DNA from: Allomuricauda sp. NBRC 101325
GTDB lineage: Bacteria > Bacteroidota > Bacteroidia > Flavobacteriales > Flavobacteriaceae
Direction: 5' to 3'
NCBI RefSeq assembly: GCF_030268205.1
Contig: NZ_BSQF01000002.1
Coordinates: 124,001 to 188,000 of the forward strand
Length of the DNA: 64,000 bases
Part shown: piece after piece, positions 27,132 through 37,446 of the stretch
How the letters are laid out: each line of letters starts with the position of its first letter
Numbering within the stretch: the stretch's first letter is position 1
Translations under genes and position numbers: made by a program
The notes under the pieces: generated by a model
What the model was told of the DNA's origin: nothing
Database searches by the model: none
Seen by the model: only the letters and a program-made list of their open reading frames with translations

Positions 27132-29105
27132 ATGAAAGCATTAAAAAAAATTGGAATATTTACCTTATTGGTGTTGATTTTCAGTTGCAAAGATCAAAAA
27201 ACTGAAGTTGCCCAAGTTGAAGAACCGCAAACAGGATATAAAATAGAACCTGTTGATATTCAAAATGTGAAAGTGACCGATGAATTTTGGTTACCGATCA
27301 TTAAAAGGGTTCAAGAAAAAACCATTGAATATGCCATTGCCAAATGTGAGGAAGAGGGTAGACTTGATAACTTTTTGATTGCGGGCGGACAAATGGAAGG
27401 CGAGGTAAAAGGTGCCATGCCTTTTGATGATACCGATGTCTACAAAATTATTGAAGGAGCATCCAACTCTTTGATCAGTTCGCCTAACCCAGCATTGGAA
27501 AAATTGGTGGATTCCTTGGTGTCCATCATCAAAGTAGGTCAAGAAGAAGATGGTTATTTAACCACATGGAGAACCATCAATCCGGCAAAACCACCCGCAC
27601 CTTGGGTAGAGGTAAAAGAAGGTGTGAGATGGGATGGTTTGTTCATGAGTCATGAGCTGTACAATGCAGGACACTTGTATGAAGCTGCCGTTGTACATTA
27701 CAAAGCCACGGGTAAAAGAAACTTTTTGGATATCGCCATCAAGAATGCAGATCTGATGGTGAAAACTTTCGGAGATGGTGAGGGTAAAATTGGCGCCGTT
27801 CCAGGGCATCAAATCATCGAAACTGGATTGATCAAGCTATACGGCGTAACCAACAATAAAGCCTATTATGATTTGGCCAAATATTTTTTGGATAATCGTG
27901 GAAACCCAGAGAATCATGAACTTTTTGGTTGGTATTCCCAAGATCATGTACCCGTAGTGGAACAAGATGAAGTGGTGGGTCATGCAGTTAGAGCCGTTTA
28001 CATGTACGCTGCAATGACGGACATTGCTGCCATTGATAAGGATACCGCATATTTAAAGGCGACAAATGCATTGTGGGACAACATGGTAACCAAAAAAATG
28101 TATATCACTGGAGGTATTGGAGCGGAACATGAAGGTGAGCAATTTGGGGATAACTACGAACTTCCAAATCTGACCGCATATAGCGAAACCTGTGCAGCTA
28201 TTGGAAGCGTGTACTGGAACCATAGATTGCACAACCTAACCGGAGATGTAAAATATTTTGATGTTATTGAAAGAACCCTTTACAATGGATTGATTTCTGG
28301 ACTTTCTTTGGATGGTCAGCAATTCTTTTATCCAAATGCCTTGGAATCCGATGGAGTGTACAAATTCAATCGTGGCGAATGCACCCGTCAATCTTGGTTC
28401 GATTGCTCTTGTTGTCCAACCAACGTTATCCGATTTATTCCTGCCATGCCAGGGTTGATCTACTCCAAAGCTGGAAACGATTTATATGTGAATCTCTATG
28501 CGTCCAATGAAGCCTTGGTAAAATTGAAAGACCAAGATGTATTGGTGTCACAAAGCACCTCATACCCATGGGATGGCAAGGTAAGGTTGGCAGTGAATCC
28601 AGAAAAAGAGGGCGAATTTGCCATCAAACTTAGAGTGCCGGGTTGGGCTAGAAACGAAGTATTGCCAGGAGGCTTATATCATTTCGCAACCCAATCAGAT
28701 GACCAAAACACCATCTCAATAAATGGTAAAAAAATGAACGTAATGGCTGAAAATGGCTATTACACCATCACTAGAAACTGGAAGGAAGGGGATGAAATCG
28801 CTTTGGAATTTCCAATGACTGTTAGAGAAGTGCAAGCCAATCCATTGGTAGAGGAGGATAAAGGTAAATTGTCTTTGGAATATGGGCCATTGGTGTATGC
28901 TGTGGAAGAAGTGGACAATAAAGGAAACTTCGACAACATCCATGTTTCCACCAAAGATGTCTTTAAAGTGGAAATGCAACCCGAATTATTGGGTGGGGTG
29001 AATACCATTTCAAACGAAAATTTAACGGCAATCCCATACTATGTGTGGTCCAACCGAGGAATAGGAAAAATGAAAGTGTGGTTGCCAACCGAACAAATGG
29101 ACTAA
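27132..29105 (+). CDS. GH127 beta-L-arabinofuranosidase lipoprotein
   Basis: GH127 enzymes remove beta-L-arabinofuranose using a zinc-bound cysteine nucleophile. The 657-residue protein has the zinc set Glu352 and Cys354 (SETCA) and Cys427-Cys428 (CSCCPTN), matching Glu338/Cys340/Cys417/Cys418 of HypBA1. A lipobox (LIFSC) follows the ATG at 27132; an in-frame upstream start at 27075 is rejected because it overlaps the previous gene and precedes the signal peptide. Beta-linked arabinose occurs in hydroxyproline-rich glycoproteins and as caps on some arabinans, so the locus handles both anomers. A small hairpin overlaps its stop codon. Confidence 0.9.
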   Translation: MKALKKIGIFTLLVLIFSCKDQKTEVAQVEEPQTGYKIEPVDIQNVKVTDEFWLPIIKRVQEKTIEYAIAKCEEEGRLDNFLIAGGQMEGEVKGAMPFDDTDVYKIIEGASNSLISSPNPALEKLVDSLVSIIKVGQEEDGYLTTWRTINPAKPPAPWVEVKEGVRWDGLFMSHELYNAGHLYEAAVVHYKATGKRNFLDIAIKNADLMVKTFGDGEGKIGAVPGHQIIETGLIKLYGVTNNKAYYDLAKYFLDNRGNPENHELFGWYSQDHVPVVEQDEVVGHAVRAVYMYAAMTDIAAIDKDTAYLKATNALWDNMVTKKMYITGGIGAEHEGEQFGDNYELPNLTAYSETCAAIGSVYWNHRLHNLTGDVKYFDVIERTLYNGLISGLSLDGQQFFYPNALESDGVYKFNRGECTRQSWFDCSCCPTNVIRFIPAMPGLIYSKAGNDLYVNLYASNEALVKLKDQDVLVSQSTSYPWDGKVRLAVNPEKEGEFAIKLRVPGWARNEVLPGGLYHFATQSDDQNTISINGKKMNVMAENGYYTITRNWKEGDEIALEFPMTVREVQANPLVEEDKGKLSLEYGPLVYAVEEVDNKGNFDNIHVSTKDVFKVEMQPELLGGVNTISNENLTAIPYYVWSNRGIGKMKVWLPTEQMD

Positions 29106-29116
29106 ATTTTTTAGTC
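29100..29116 (+). other. Stem-loop overlapping the GH127 stop codon
   Basis: GACTAAATTTTTTAGTC has perfect 7-bp arms around a TTT loop and includes the TAA of the GH127 gene. It is AT-rich and weak, and no T-run follows. It may mark an mRNA processing point before the symporter gene. Confidence 0.3.
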
Positions 29117-29137
29117 GAAATACATTGAATTGATTGA

Positions 29138-30481
29138 ATGAAAACTGAAAACCAAAAATTAAGCATACTTGAAAAAGTAGGATATGGATCCGGCGATGCT
29201 GCGGTAAACGTAGTGATCTCCTCCATGTTTTTGATCATTACCTTTTTCTACACCGATGTCTTTGGATTAAAACCAACGGACATGGCCCTACTTTTCTTGT
29301 TGGTACGGTTTATCGATGCAATCACCGACCCCTTAATGGGAATCATAACCGATAGGGTCAAAACAAAATGGGGGCGTTACCGTCCTTACTTTTTGTTCCT
29401 TTCCGTTCCTTTTGGAATTTCGGTTTTCTTGACCTTTACTACGCCTGGTTTTGATTATGCTGGGAAATTGGTATATGCCTACATCACCTACATATTTGTG
29501 ACCATCATGTTCACTTCGGTGACCATTCCATACATTTCGTTGATCAGTGTATTGACCAGTGACCCTCAAGAACGACTTTCAGCGAATGGATACCGTCTGT
29601 TCTTTGCCAAAATCGCAGCGTTCTTGGTTTCCATAGTAGTGCCCATCTTGGCCGATAAATTGGGAGGGGATAGCATTTCTAGAGGTTACCAATTGGCAAT
29701 GGGAATCATGGCTTTGTTGGGGACAGGATTATTGTTGTTTTCATTTTTCACTACCAAAGAACGTGTAGAGCATGTCGTGGATGATAAACCGTTACTGCAG
29801 CAATTTAAATTGTTGCTCAAAAATGGACAGTGGACCCTTTTATTGGGTGTTTGCTTCTTTGGCACGGTGGGTTATGTGATCCGAAACTCTGTTGCGATTT
29901 TTTACGCCAAATATTTCTTGGGAGGAGATGCAGGGATGCAATCCACCTTTTTGGCTACTGGAGTTGTGGCGGCCATTTTGGCCATGCCAGCTTCCACTTT
30001 GATTACTAAAAGATACTGCAAGGTCAAATTGTTTAAATGGACCCAAATTGCTGTGGGTGTCATCAGTTTGATCATGCTTTTGGTGGTAAAACCAGGCGAT
30101 GTGATGGTAGCCTATGTGCTTTATTTCATCCTCTCCTTTGTAGTTGATCTGCACGCACCAATTTTCTGGTCCGCCATTGCAGAAGCTGTGGATTATGGAC
30201 ATGCAGAAAGTGGACAACGTGTTTCTGGCCTATCATTTGGAGGAATTTCATTGGCCCAAAAAATGGGAATGGGAATCGCTGGAGCAGCCGTAGGATACTT
30301 GCTAGATTATTTTGATTACGTGCCAAATGCAGTGGAGCAAAGCGAGTTTGCCTTATATGGTATTGCATTGATGTTGACCATAATTCCAGGGGTGTTCCAT
30401 ACTATTATGGGAGCGATGATGTTCCGCTACAAAATAACAGACGAATATTACGAAACTATAAAAGCCAAATTAGGAATTTAA
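29138..30481 (+). CDS. GPH-family (MFS) sugar:cation symporter
   Basis: The 447-residue protein has about twelve transmembrane helices and the GPH (glycoside-pentoside-hexuronide) landmarks YGSGDAAVN near the N-terminus and FIDAITDPLMGIITD with KWGRYRPYF in the first cytoplasmic loop. It should bring arabinose-containing oligosaccharides or glycosides across the inner membrane. A cytoplasmic GH43 gene starts 2 bp after its stop, which points to import of uncleaved oligosaccharides. A second sugar symporter of a different family ends the locus. Confidence 0.9.
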   Translation: MKTENQKLSILEKVGYGSGDAAVNVVISSMFLIITFFYTDVFGLKPTDMALLFLLVRFIDAITDPLMGIITDRVKTKWGRYRPYFLFLSVPFGISVFLTFTTPGFDYAGKLVYAYITYIFVTIMFTSVTIPYISLISVLTSDPQERLSANGYRLFFAKIAAFLVSIVVPILADKLGGDSISRGYQLAMGIMALLGTGLLLFSFFTTKERVEHVVDDKPLLQQFKLLLKNGQWTLLLGVCFFGTVGYVIRNSVAIFYAKYFLGGDAGMQSTFLATGVVAAILAMPASTLITKRYCKVKLFKWTQIAVGVISLIMLLVVKPGDVMVAYVLYFILSFVVDLHAPIFWSAIAEAVDYGHAESGQRVSGLSFGGISLAQKMGMGIAGAAVGYLLDYFDYVPNAVEQSEFALYGIALMLTIIPGVFHTIMGAMMFRYKITDEYYETIKAKLGI

Positions 30482-30483
30482 TC

Positions 30484-31431
30484 ATGGGTGATTCAAAATC
30501 ATATGCACCAATAGTAGAACAACGGGCAGATCCTTTTGTGTACAAGCATACAGATGGGTTTTACTACTTCACAGGATCGGTGCCGTCTTATGATTCCATT
30601 GAACTAAGACGAGCAAAAACTATAGATGGTTTAGCTGAGGCAGAGACTTTTAATGTTTGGTTCAAGCATAAGTCTGGCCCCATGAGCCAACATATTTGGG
30701 CACCCGAAATTCATTTTTTGGATGGGGAATGGTACGTCTATTTTGCAGCAAGCGAAGTTGATGACATTTGGAAATTGAGACCCTATGTGATCAAATGTAC
30801 AGGACAAGATCCATTGAATGATGAGTGGGTTGAATTGGGACAAATGCAGGCCGCTGATGGTGACAACAAATCATTCATCGATTTTTCGTTGGATGGAACC
30901 GTATTTGATCACAACGGAAAAAGATATTTCTGCTGGGCAGAAAAAACGGGCGGACAGTTCGCAGCTTCCAATTTGTATTTGGCTGAAATGGAATCGCCCA
31001 TCAAACTAAAGACCACCCAGTTTATGCTCACAACACCAGATTACGATTGGGAACGAGTGGATTTTTGGGTAAATGAGGGTCCTGCTGTCATTAAAAATAA
31101 CGGCAAAATATATATCACGTTCTCGGCCAGTGCCACAGGAGCTTGCTATTGTATGGGGTTGATGGAAGCTGACGAAGATGCAGATCTATTGGATAGAAAT
31201 TCTTGGAAAAAATCAAGATACCCAGTGTTGGAATCAGATTACAAGAAGGGCATTTACGGCCCAGGACATAACAGTTTTACCATTGCTGAGGATGGAGAGA
31301 CTCCTTTGTGTATTTATCATGCACGTGATTATGAGAAAATAGAAGGCGACCCATTGTACGATCCTAACCGTCATGCCAGAATGATGAAAGTGGAATTTGA
31401 TGTAGAAGGAAGACCCGTCTTCAAACTTTAA
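30484..31431 (+). CDS. Cytoplasmic GH43 exo-arabinanase/arabinofuranosidase
   Basis: The 315-residue protein lacks any signal peptide (MGDSKSYAPIVEQRADPF), unlike the other GH43 proteins of the locus. Catalytic residues are in QRADPFVY, SLDGTVFDH and NEGPAVIK, with HIWAPEIHF typical of the fold. It resembles the GH43 group of exo-alpha-1,5-L-arabinofuranosidases that shorten arabino-oligosaccharides. Its location just after a GPH symporter suggests it releases L-arabinose inside the cell for AraA. Substrate length preference is not evident. Confidence 0.88.
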   Translation: MGDSKSYAPIVEQRADPFVYKHTDGFYYFTGSVPSYDSIELRRAKTIDGLAEAETFNVWFKHKSGPMSQHIWAPEIHFLDGEWYVYFAASEVDDIWKLRPYVIKCTGQDPLNDEWVELGQMQAADGDNKSFIDFSLDGTVFDHNGKRYFCWAEKTGGQFAASNLYLAEMESPIKLKTTQFMLTTPDYDWERVDFWVNEGPAVIKNNGKIYITFSASATGACYCMGLMEADEDADLLDRNSWKKSRYPVLESDYKKGIYGPGHNSFTIAEDGETPLCIYHARDYEKIEGDPLYDPNRHARMMKVEFDVEGRPVFKL

Positions 31432-31451
31432 AAAGAGAAAAACAGAATAAC

Positions 31452-33503
31452 ATGAAAAATACGGTACTTACATTTTCGGTTTTTGCTTTGATGGTGCTTG
31501 GTTGTAAAGATGCAACTCAGGTGGAAACTGCCAATTCGGAATCAAATGAATCTGTTTTTACTGTGGCTGAAGTTTCAGAAGGCTCCACTTCAAATTTGGT
31601 GGTCGATCTAGCCGATACTGGAATCAAAATTCAGCCTACTATGTATGGTATTTTTTATGAGGACATCAATTTTGCGGCAGATGGAGGTTTGTATGCCGAG
31701 TTGATCAAAAACCGCTCCTTTGAATTTCCACTTCCAAAAATGGGATGGGAAGAACCCAACAGTGTTCGCTATTCCTTGAACGAGGAGTCAGGTTTTTCCA
31801 AGATTACCAACTATGTTGACCCCCAAGGTGGGAACAGAAGATATAGTCATACCGTTGTTCACAACGATGAAAAATATGAACTGTTCAACAACGGATTTCG
31901 AGGAATAGGGGTCAAGAAAGACGACCAATACAATTTATCCTTGTTATTGGCCAATGCTGAGGGTGTAGAGCAATTGAATGTTGCCTTGGTAGATACACTG
32001 GGGACTGTTTTGGCCTCGACCGAAATTATTCCAGATGCAAAAGATTGGAAAACCTACGAAGCAGTTTTTATTCCAAACAAAGCAGAAGCCAAAGCCCGAT
32101 TAAAAATCACTTTTGAAGGAAATGGAACCATTGATATGGATATGATTTCCTTGTTTCCGAAAGACACTTGGAAAGGCAGAAAAAATGGTTTGCGAAAGGA
32201 TTTGGTAGAGCTGTTGGATGGATTGAACCCCGGATTTTTACGTTTTCCTGGAGGCTGTATCGTAGAGGGACGCACTCTGGCACAACGCTACCAGTGGCAG
32301 AATACTGTGGGTCCTGTAATCGAAAGGGAATTATTGATCAACCGATGGAACGATGAATTTGCGCACAAACCTGCTCCCGATTATTTCCAAAGCTTTGGTC
32401 TTGGATTTTTCGAATACTTCTTGCTTTCCGAAGATTTAGGGGCATCACCTGTGCCTATTTTGGGTTGCGGTATGGCATGTCAGTTCAATACAGGGGAATT
32501 GGTTCCTTTGGAAAATCTCGACCCATATGTGCAGGAAGCTTTAGATCTTATCGAATTTGCAAACGGTGATGTGAATACACCTTGGGGTAAAGTGAGAAGA
32601 GATATGGGGCATCCTGAACCTTTCAACCTAAAATATTTGGGTATCGGAAATGAGCAATGGGGTCCCGAATATTTTGAACGTTATGAGATTTTTGCGAAGA
32701 TCATTGGTGAGAAATATCCCGAAATCATTTTGGTTTCTACCCCGGGACCATTTTCAAATGGAGATATGTTTGACTTCGGCTGGGAACAAATGAGGAAACT
32801 CAATGTAAAATTGGCCGATGAGCATTACTACAAAAGCCCGCAATGGTTTTTGGACAATGCCAATCGCTACGATGGTTATGATCGCAACGGACCCAAAGTG
32901 TTCGCTGGGGAATATGCGGCACATACACCGGGAGTGGAGGATGGTCCACTGGAAAACAATTGGATGGCCGCACTTTCCGAAGCTGCATTTATGACTGGTT
33001 TGGAACGAAATGCAGATGTTGTCCTTATGACATCCTATGCGCCGCTAATGGCTCACGCAGAGGGTTGGCAATGGGCACCCGACCTTATTTGGTTTGATAA
33101 TCTTCAGTCGTACGGAACCACAAATTATCAAGTGCAAAAGTTGTTCGCCAACAATGCAGGAACCGATTTGTTGCGCATTACAGAAGATGGAAAACCTTTG
33201 ATTGGGGAACAAGCACTTTATGCTTCCGCAGTGAAGGATACTGAAAAAAATGAATTGATTCTTAAAGTGGTAAACACCTCCAATGTTTCTCGAAAATTGA
33301 ATGTGGATATAAAAGGAGGAAGCATTAAAAGTGAGGCAACTGTAATTGGGATGGCTTATGAAGATTTGTATGCCACTAACTCATTTCAAGAGCCTTCAAA
33401 GATCATCCCAACCGAAAGTGAAATCAAGGTAAATGGGGAGAGGTTCGAAGCTGAAATCCCAGCACAGTCGTTTACCATTTATAAAATTGGAATAGAAAAT
33501 TAA
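31452..33503 (+). CDS. GH51 alpha-L-arabinofuranosidase lipoprotein, long form
   Basis: At 683 residues this GH51 member is about 170 residues longer than its neighbour at 21927, the difference being an N-terminal carbohydrate-binding-like beta region (about residues 80-240, GIFYEDINFAADGGLYAE onward). The signal ends VLGC. Acid/base Glu is near residue 401 (GIGNEQWG) and nucleophile Glu near 487 (FAGEYAAHT), with RFPGGC conserved. After the Cys comes KDATQ, a poor match to the surface-export motif. It likely debranches arabinose side chains from larger substrates in the periplasm. Confidence 0.92.
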   Translation: MKNTVLTFSVFALMVLGCKDATQVETANSESNESVFTVAEVSEGSTSNLVVDLADTGIKIQPTMYGIFYEDINFAADGGLYAELIKNRSFEFPLPKMGWEEPNSVRYSLNEESGFSKITNYVDPQGGNRRYSHTVVHNDEKYELFNNGFRGIGVKKDDQYNLSLLLANAEGVEQLNVALVDTLGTVLASTEIIPDAKDWKTYEAVFIPNKAEAKARLKITFEGNGTIDMDMISLFPKDTWKGRKNGLRKDLVELLDGLNPGFLRFPGGCIVEGRTLAQRYQWQNTVGPVIERELLINRWNDEFAHKPAPDYFQSFGLGFFEYFLLSEDLGASPVPILGCGMACQFNTGELVPLENLDPYVQEALDLIEFANGDVNTPWGKVRRDMGHPEPFNLKYLGIGNEQWGPEYFERYEIFAKIIGEKYPEIILVSTPGPFSNGDMFDFGWEQMRKLNVKLADEHYYKSPQWFLDNANRYDGYDRNGPKVFAGEYAAHTPGVEDGPLENNWMAALSEAAFMTGLERNADVVLMTSYAPLMAHAEGWQWAPDLIWFDNLQSYGTTNYQVQKLFANNAGTDLLRITEDGKPLIGEQALYASAVKDTEKNELILKVVNTSNVSRKLNVDIKGGSIKSEATVIGMAYEDLYATNSFQEPSKIIPTESEIKVNGERFEAEIPAQSFTIYKIGIEN

Positions 33504-33529
33504 AGAATAATAGAATAGAGCATATAGCA

Positions 33530-35206
33530 ATGAAAAAGTATGTAATTGGATTGGATTATGGTTCGGACTCGGTTAGAGCCGTAATGATTGATTCACAGAA
33601 TGGAGCTGAGCTGGCTTCCGAGGTGTTTTGGTACCCTCGTTGGAAGCAGCAGATGTATTGTAAACCCGGAATCAACCAGTTTAGACAGCATCCTTTGGAC
33701 CATATTGAAGGGTTGGAACATACCATTAAATCGGTGGTCGAGGAAAGTGCCGTAGCACCCGAATCCGTTTTGGGAATTTGTATTGATACCACAGGATCAT
33801 CGCCAATGCCAATTGCTGCCGATGGAACGCCTTTGGCCATGGTGGAGGGATTTGAGGAAAACCCAAATGCCATGATGGTGTTGTGGAAAGACCATACTTC
33901 GGTAAAAGAAGCCAACGAAATCAATACCTTGGCCAGAAGTTGGGGAGGAGTGGACTATACCATGTTCGAAGGTGGAATTTATTCTTCGGAATGGTTCTGG
34001 GCCAAAATTTTGCACATTGCGCGTCAAGATAAACCCGTAATTGATGCCACGCATACTTGGATGGAGCATTGTGATTTCATTACCTATTTGTTGGCGGACA
34101 ATAAGGATATGAAAACCTTTAAAAGAAGCCGATGCGCAGCAGGACATAAGGCCATGTGGCACGAAAGCTGGGGAGGTTTGCCAAGCAAGGAATTTTTGTC
34201 TCAATTGGATCCATATTTAGCTGATTTAAAAGACAATCTTTATGATGAGACCTATACCTCCAACGAAATTGCTGGTCATTTGAATGAAGAATGGGCAGCT
34301 AAATTAGGATTGACCACAAGTACTGTCATCGCAGTCGGAACTTTTGATGCCCATGCTGGAGCCGTAGGTGCCAAAGTGGATCATCATGCGCTCGTGCGAG
34401 TAATGGGAACATCTACTTGTGACATCATGGTTTCTTCCAACGAAGCTGTTGGTGATAAAACCGTAAAAGGTATCTGTGGACAGGTTGATGGCTCTGTAAT
34501 TCCTGGTATGGTTGGTTTGGAAGCAGGTCAATCCGCATTTGGAGATGTGTTGGCTTGGTTCAAAAATGTATTGCAATGGCCGATCGATAACTTGGTTTTG
34601 AATTCCAAAGTGCTTTCAGATGCGCAAAAAGAGGAATTAAAAGCTGAGGTGGAATCCAAATTCATTCGTGAATTGGCGGTTCAGGCTGAATCAATTCCAT
34701 TGGCTGAAACTGTACCTGTTGCTTTGGATTGGGTAAACGGACGTAGAACCCCAGATGCCAACCAAGAATTGAAAAGTGCTATTTCGGGAATTTCTTTAGG
34801 AACAAAAGCTCCTCATATTTTCAAATCGTTGGTAAATGCCATCTGTTTTGGAGCCAAAATGATTGTCGATCGTTTTGAAGAAGAGGGCGTGAAAATCGAG
34901 ACCGTTATCGGAATTGGTGGGGTGGCCCGTAAATCACCTTTTATTATGCAAACCTTGGCCAATGTGTTGAACATGCCGATAAAAGTGGCGGAATCTGACC
35001 AAGCACCAGCTTTGGGAGCTGCTATTTATGCGGCGGTCGCATCAGGAATTTATGAAAACGTAATCGATGCCAGTAAGGTAATGGGCAGCGATTTTGAAGC
35101 GGAATATTTCCCACAGGCATCCCAACTTGAAGTGTACGCCAAATTATTGCAGGAGTACAAAGATCTGGGAAGTTTTGTGGAAGAGCAAACCAATAAAAAC
35201 AACTAA
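33530..35206 (+). CDS. araB: L-ribulokinase
   Basis: AraB phosphorylates L-ribulose with ATP to L-ribulose 5-phosphate. The 558-residue FGGY-family kinase begins with YVIGLDYGSDSVRAV and contains the FGGY pieces GICIDTTGSSP, a GTFDAHAGAVG substrate-loop region and GIGGVARKSPFIMQ near the C-terminus. Length and the DYGSDSVR start match AraB rather than xylulokinase. araD starts 3 bp after its stop and araA follows, giving the order araB-araD-araA. Confidence 0.96.
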   Translation: MKKYVIGLDYGSDSVRAVMIDSQNGAELASEVFWYPRWKQQMYCKPGINQFRQHPLDHIEGLEHTIKSVVEESAVAPESVLGICIDTTGSSPMPIAADGTPLAMVEGFEENPNAMMVLWKDHTSVKEANEINTLARSWGGVDYTMFEGGIYSSEWFWAKILHIARQDKPVIDATHTWMEHCDFITYLLADNKDMKTFKRSRCAAGHKAMWHESWGGLPSKEFLSQLDPYLADLKDNLYDETYTSNEIAGHLNEEWAAKLGLTTSTVIAVGTFDAHAGAVGAKVDHHALVRVMGTSTCDIMVSSNEAVGDKTVKGICGQVDGSVIPGMVGLEAGQSAFGDVLAWFKNVLQWPIDNLVLNSKVLSDAQKEELKAEVESKFIRELAVQAESIPLAETVPVALDWVNGRRTPDANQELKSAISGISLGTKAPHIFKSLVNAICFGAKMIVDRFEEEGVKIETVIGIGGVARKSPFIMQTLANVLNMPIKVAESDQAPALGAAIYAAVASGIYENVIDASKVMGSDFEAEYFPQASQLEVYAKLLQEYKDLGSFVEEQTNKNN

Positions 35207-35209
35207 AAA

Positions 35210-35911
35210 ATGAGTTCAAAATATAAATCTTTAAAAGAGGAGTGCTACGAGGCCAATATGGAACTCAATGCCCTTGGTCTTGTGATTTACACTTTTGGAA
35301 ATGTAAGTGCCGTAGATCGTGACAATGCGGTTTTCGGTATCAAACCCAGTGGTGTGCCTTACGAAACATTGAAGCCAGAAGATATTGTGATTTTGGATTA
35401 CGATAATACTATTGTTGAAGGTTCACTTCGACCGTCATCTGACACCAAAACCCATAGTTATCTCTATAAAAATTGGGAAAATATCGGAGGCGTGGCCCAT
35501 ACCCATGCGATGTATTCCGTTTCTTGGGCTCAGGCGCAAAGAGACATCCCAATTTTTGGAACTACCCATGCCGATCACCTTACCCAAGATATTCCATGCG
35601 CACCGCCCATGGCCGATGCCTTGATTGAAGGGAACTACGAGCACAACACAGGGATTCAGATTTTGGACTGTTTTAAGGAACGGAATTTGGATTATAACGA
35701 AGTGGAAATGGTTTTGATCGGAAACCACGGTCCATTCGCTTGGGGAAAAAATGCAGCCAAAGCAGTCTACAATACCAAAGTATTGGAAACCGTGGCCCAA
35801 ATGGCCTATTTAACGCTTCAGATAAATCCTCAAGCGCCAAGATTAAAAGATTCACTAATAAAAAAACACTACGAGCGTAAACACGGTAAAAATGCCTACT
35901 ACGGTCAATAA
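35210..35911 (+). CDS. araD: L-ribulose-5-phosphate 4-epimerase
   Basis: AraD epimerises L-ribulose 5-phosphate to D-xylulose 5-phosphate, the exit to the pentose phosphate pathway. The 233-residue class II aldolase-fold protein has phosphate-binding NVSAVDR and KPSGVPYE, zinc ligands in HTHAMYS and a further His in [10 protein letters not shown], plus a C-terminal [15 protein letters not shown] typical of AraD. It sits 3 bp after araB and 14 bp before araA. Confidence 0.97.
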   Translation: MSSKYKSLKEECYEANMELNALGLVIYTFGNVSAVDRDNAVFGIKPSGVPYETLKPEDIVILDYDNTIVEGSLRPSSDTKTHSYLYKNWENIGGVAHTHAMYSVSWAQAQRDIPIFGTTHADHLTQDIPCAPPMADALIEGNYEHNTGIQILDCFKERNLDYNEVEMVLIGNHGPFAWGKNAAKAVYNTKVLETVAQMAYLTLQINPQAPRLKDSLIKKHYERKHGKNAYYGQ

Positions 35912-35925
35912 TTAATTCAATAGCA

Positions 35926-37431
35926 ATGAAAATTTCATCAAAAGAAATCTGGTTTGTAACAGGTAGTCAACATTTATATGGACCAGAAACGTTGAAACAA
36001 GTGGCCGACAATTCAAAAAGTATTGTCGACGGCTTAAATGGAGCAGGAAAACTACCTTTAAACTTGGTTTTTAAACCCATTGTAACCACCCCACAAGAAA
36101 TTACTGCCTTGTGTCGTGAAGCAAGCAACAATCCCAACTGTATTGGACTCGTGGCTTGGATGCACACCTTTTCCCCTGCAAAAATGTGGATAGCAGGACT
36201 AACTGTTCTGAGCAAGCCGCTATGTCACTTACACACCCAGTTCAATGCTGAAATTCCTTGGGATTCCATTGATATGGATTTTATGAACTTGAACCAATCG
36301 GCCCATGGTGACCGTGAGTTTGGATTTATGATGTCCAGAATGCGCAAAAAACGTAAAGTGGTTGTGGGACACTGGAAAGATGAGCGTGTTCAAAATAAAT
36401 TGGCCATTTGGTCACGTGTAGCTTTAGGTGTCGATGAGCTTAAAAACATGAAAGTGGCCCGTTTTGGTGACAATATGCGAGAAGTTGCAGTTACCGAAGG
36501 GGATAAAGTGGCCGCTCAAATGCGCTTTGGTGTTGCCGTTAACGGATACGATTCTTCAGATATTACCAATATTATCGATTCTTTGGATCAAAAGGCCATT
36601 GATCAATTATTGGAAGAATACGAAGCCAGCTATACCTTGTCTGCTTCACTTCAAAAAGAAGGGGCACAACGTCAATCTTTGGTAGATTCAGCGAAAATTG
36701 AGCTTGCGCTAAGAAGCTTTTTGGAAGAGGGAGGATTCAAAGCCTTTACAGATACTTTTGAGAATCTTGGAGCATTAAAACAATTACCAGGTTTGGCGGT
36801 TCAGCGATTGATGGCCGACGGATATGGTTTCGGTGGTGAGGGGGATTGGAAAACATCGGCCTTGACCAGAACTATGAAGGTAATGGCCGAAGGTTTGGGG
36901 GGAGGGACCTCATTTATGGAGGACTACACATATCACTTTACCCCTCAAAAAGATTATGTTTTGGGATCGCATATGTTGGAAATTTGTCCATCCATTGCCA
37001 GTGCAAAACCATCTTGTGAAGTACATCCATTGGGTATTGGAGGTAAGGAAGACCCTGTGCGTTTGGTTTTTGATTCGCCTGCGGGAGCTGCTTTGAATGC
37101 TTCTTTGATTGATATGGGAAATCGATTCCGATTGATCGTTAACGAAGTGGAAGCAGTGGAACCAATGGCCCATTTGCCAAAATTACCAGTGGCACGAGTG
37201 CTTTGGGATGCCAAGCCTAGTTTGGATATTGCCGCTACCGCATGGATTCATGCTGGGGGAGCACACCACACAGTGTACACCCAAGCCTTGACCACGGAAT
37301 ACTTGGAAGATTTTGCCGATATTTATGGAATTGAGCTTTTAGTGATTGATGAAGACACTAAAATAAGATCATTCAAAGACCAACTGCATGCCAACGAAGC
37401 GTACTACCATCTGTTTCAGCATGGGATGTAA
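35926..37431 (+). CDS. araA: L-arabinose isomerase
   Basis: AraA converts L-arabinose to L-ribulose in the cytoplasm. The 501-residue protein starts with the family hallmark [15 protein letters not shown] and has metal/active-site regions [10 protein letters not shown] (Glu), [10 protein letters not shown] (Glu), [17 protein letters not shown] (His) and [11 protein letters not shown] (His). Length matches E. coli AraA at 500 residues. It completes the araBDA set inside the same transcription run as the arabinan-degrading enzymes. Confidence 0.97.
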   Translation: MKISSKEIWFVTGSQHLYGPETLKQVADNSKSIVDGLNGAGKLPLNLVFKPIVTTPQEITALCREASNNPNCIGLVAWMHTFSPAKMWIAGLTVLSKPLCHLHTQFNAEIPWDSIDMDFMNLNQSAHGDREFGFMMSRMRKKRKVVVGHWKDERVQNKLAIWSRVALGVDELKNMKVARFGDNMREVAVTEGDKVAAQMRFGVAVNGYDSSDITNIIDSLDQKAIDQLLEEYEASYTLSASLQKEGAQRQSLVDSAKIELALRSFLEEGGFKAFTDTFENLGALKQLPGLAVQRLMADGYGFGGEGDWKTSALTRTMKVMAEGLGGGTSFMEDYTYHFTPQKDYVLGSHMLEICPSIASAKPSCEVHPLGIGGKEDPVRLVFDSPAGAALNASLIDMGNRFRLIVNEVEAVEPMAHLPKLPVARVLWDAKPSLDIAATAWIHAGGAHHTVYTQALTTEYLEDFADIYGIELLVIDEDTKIRSFKDQLHANEAYYHLFQHGM

Positions 37432-37446
37432 CATAAATTGTGAATC

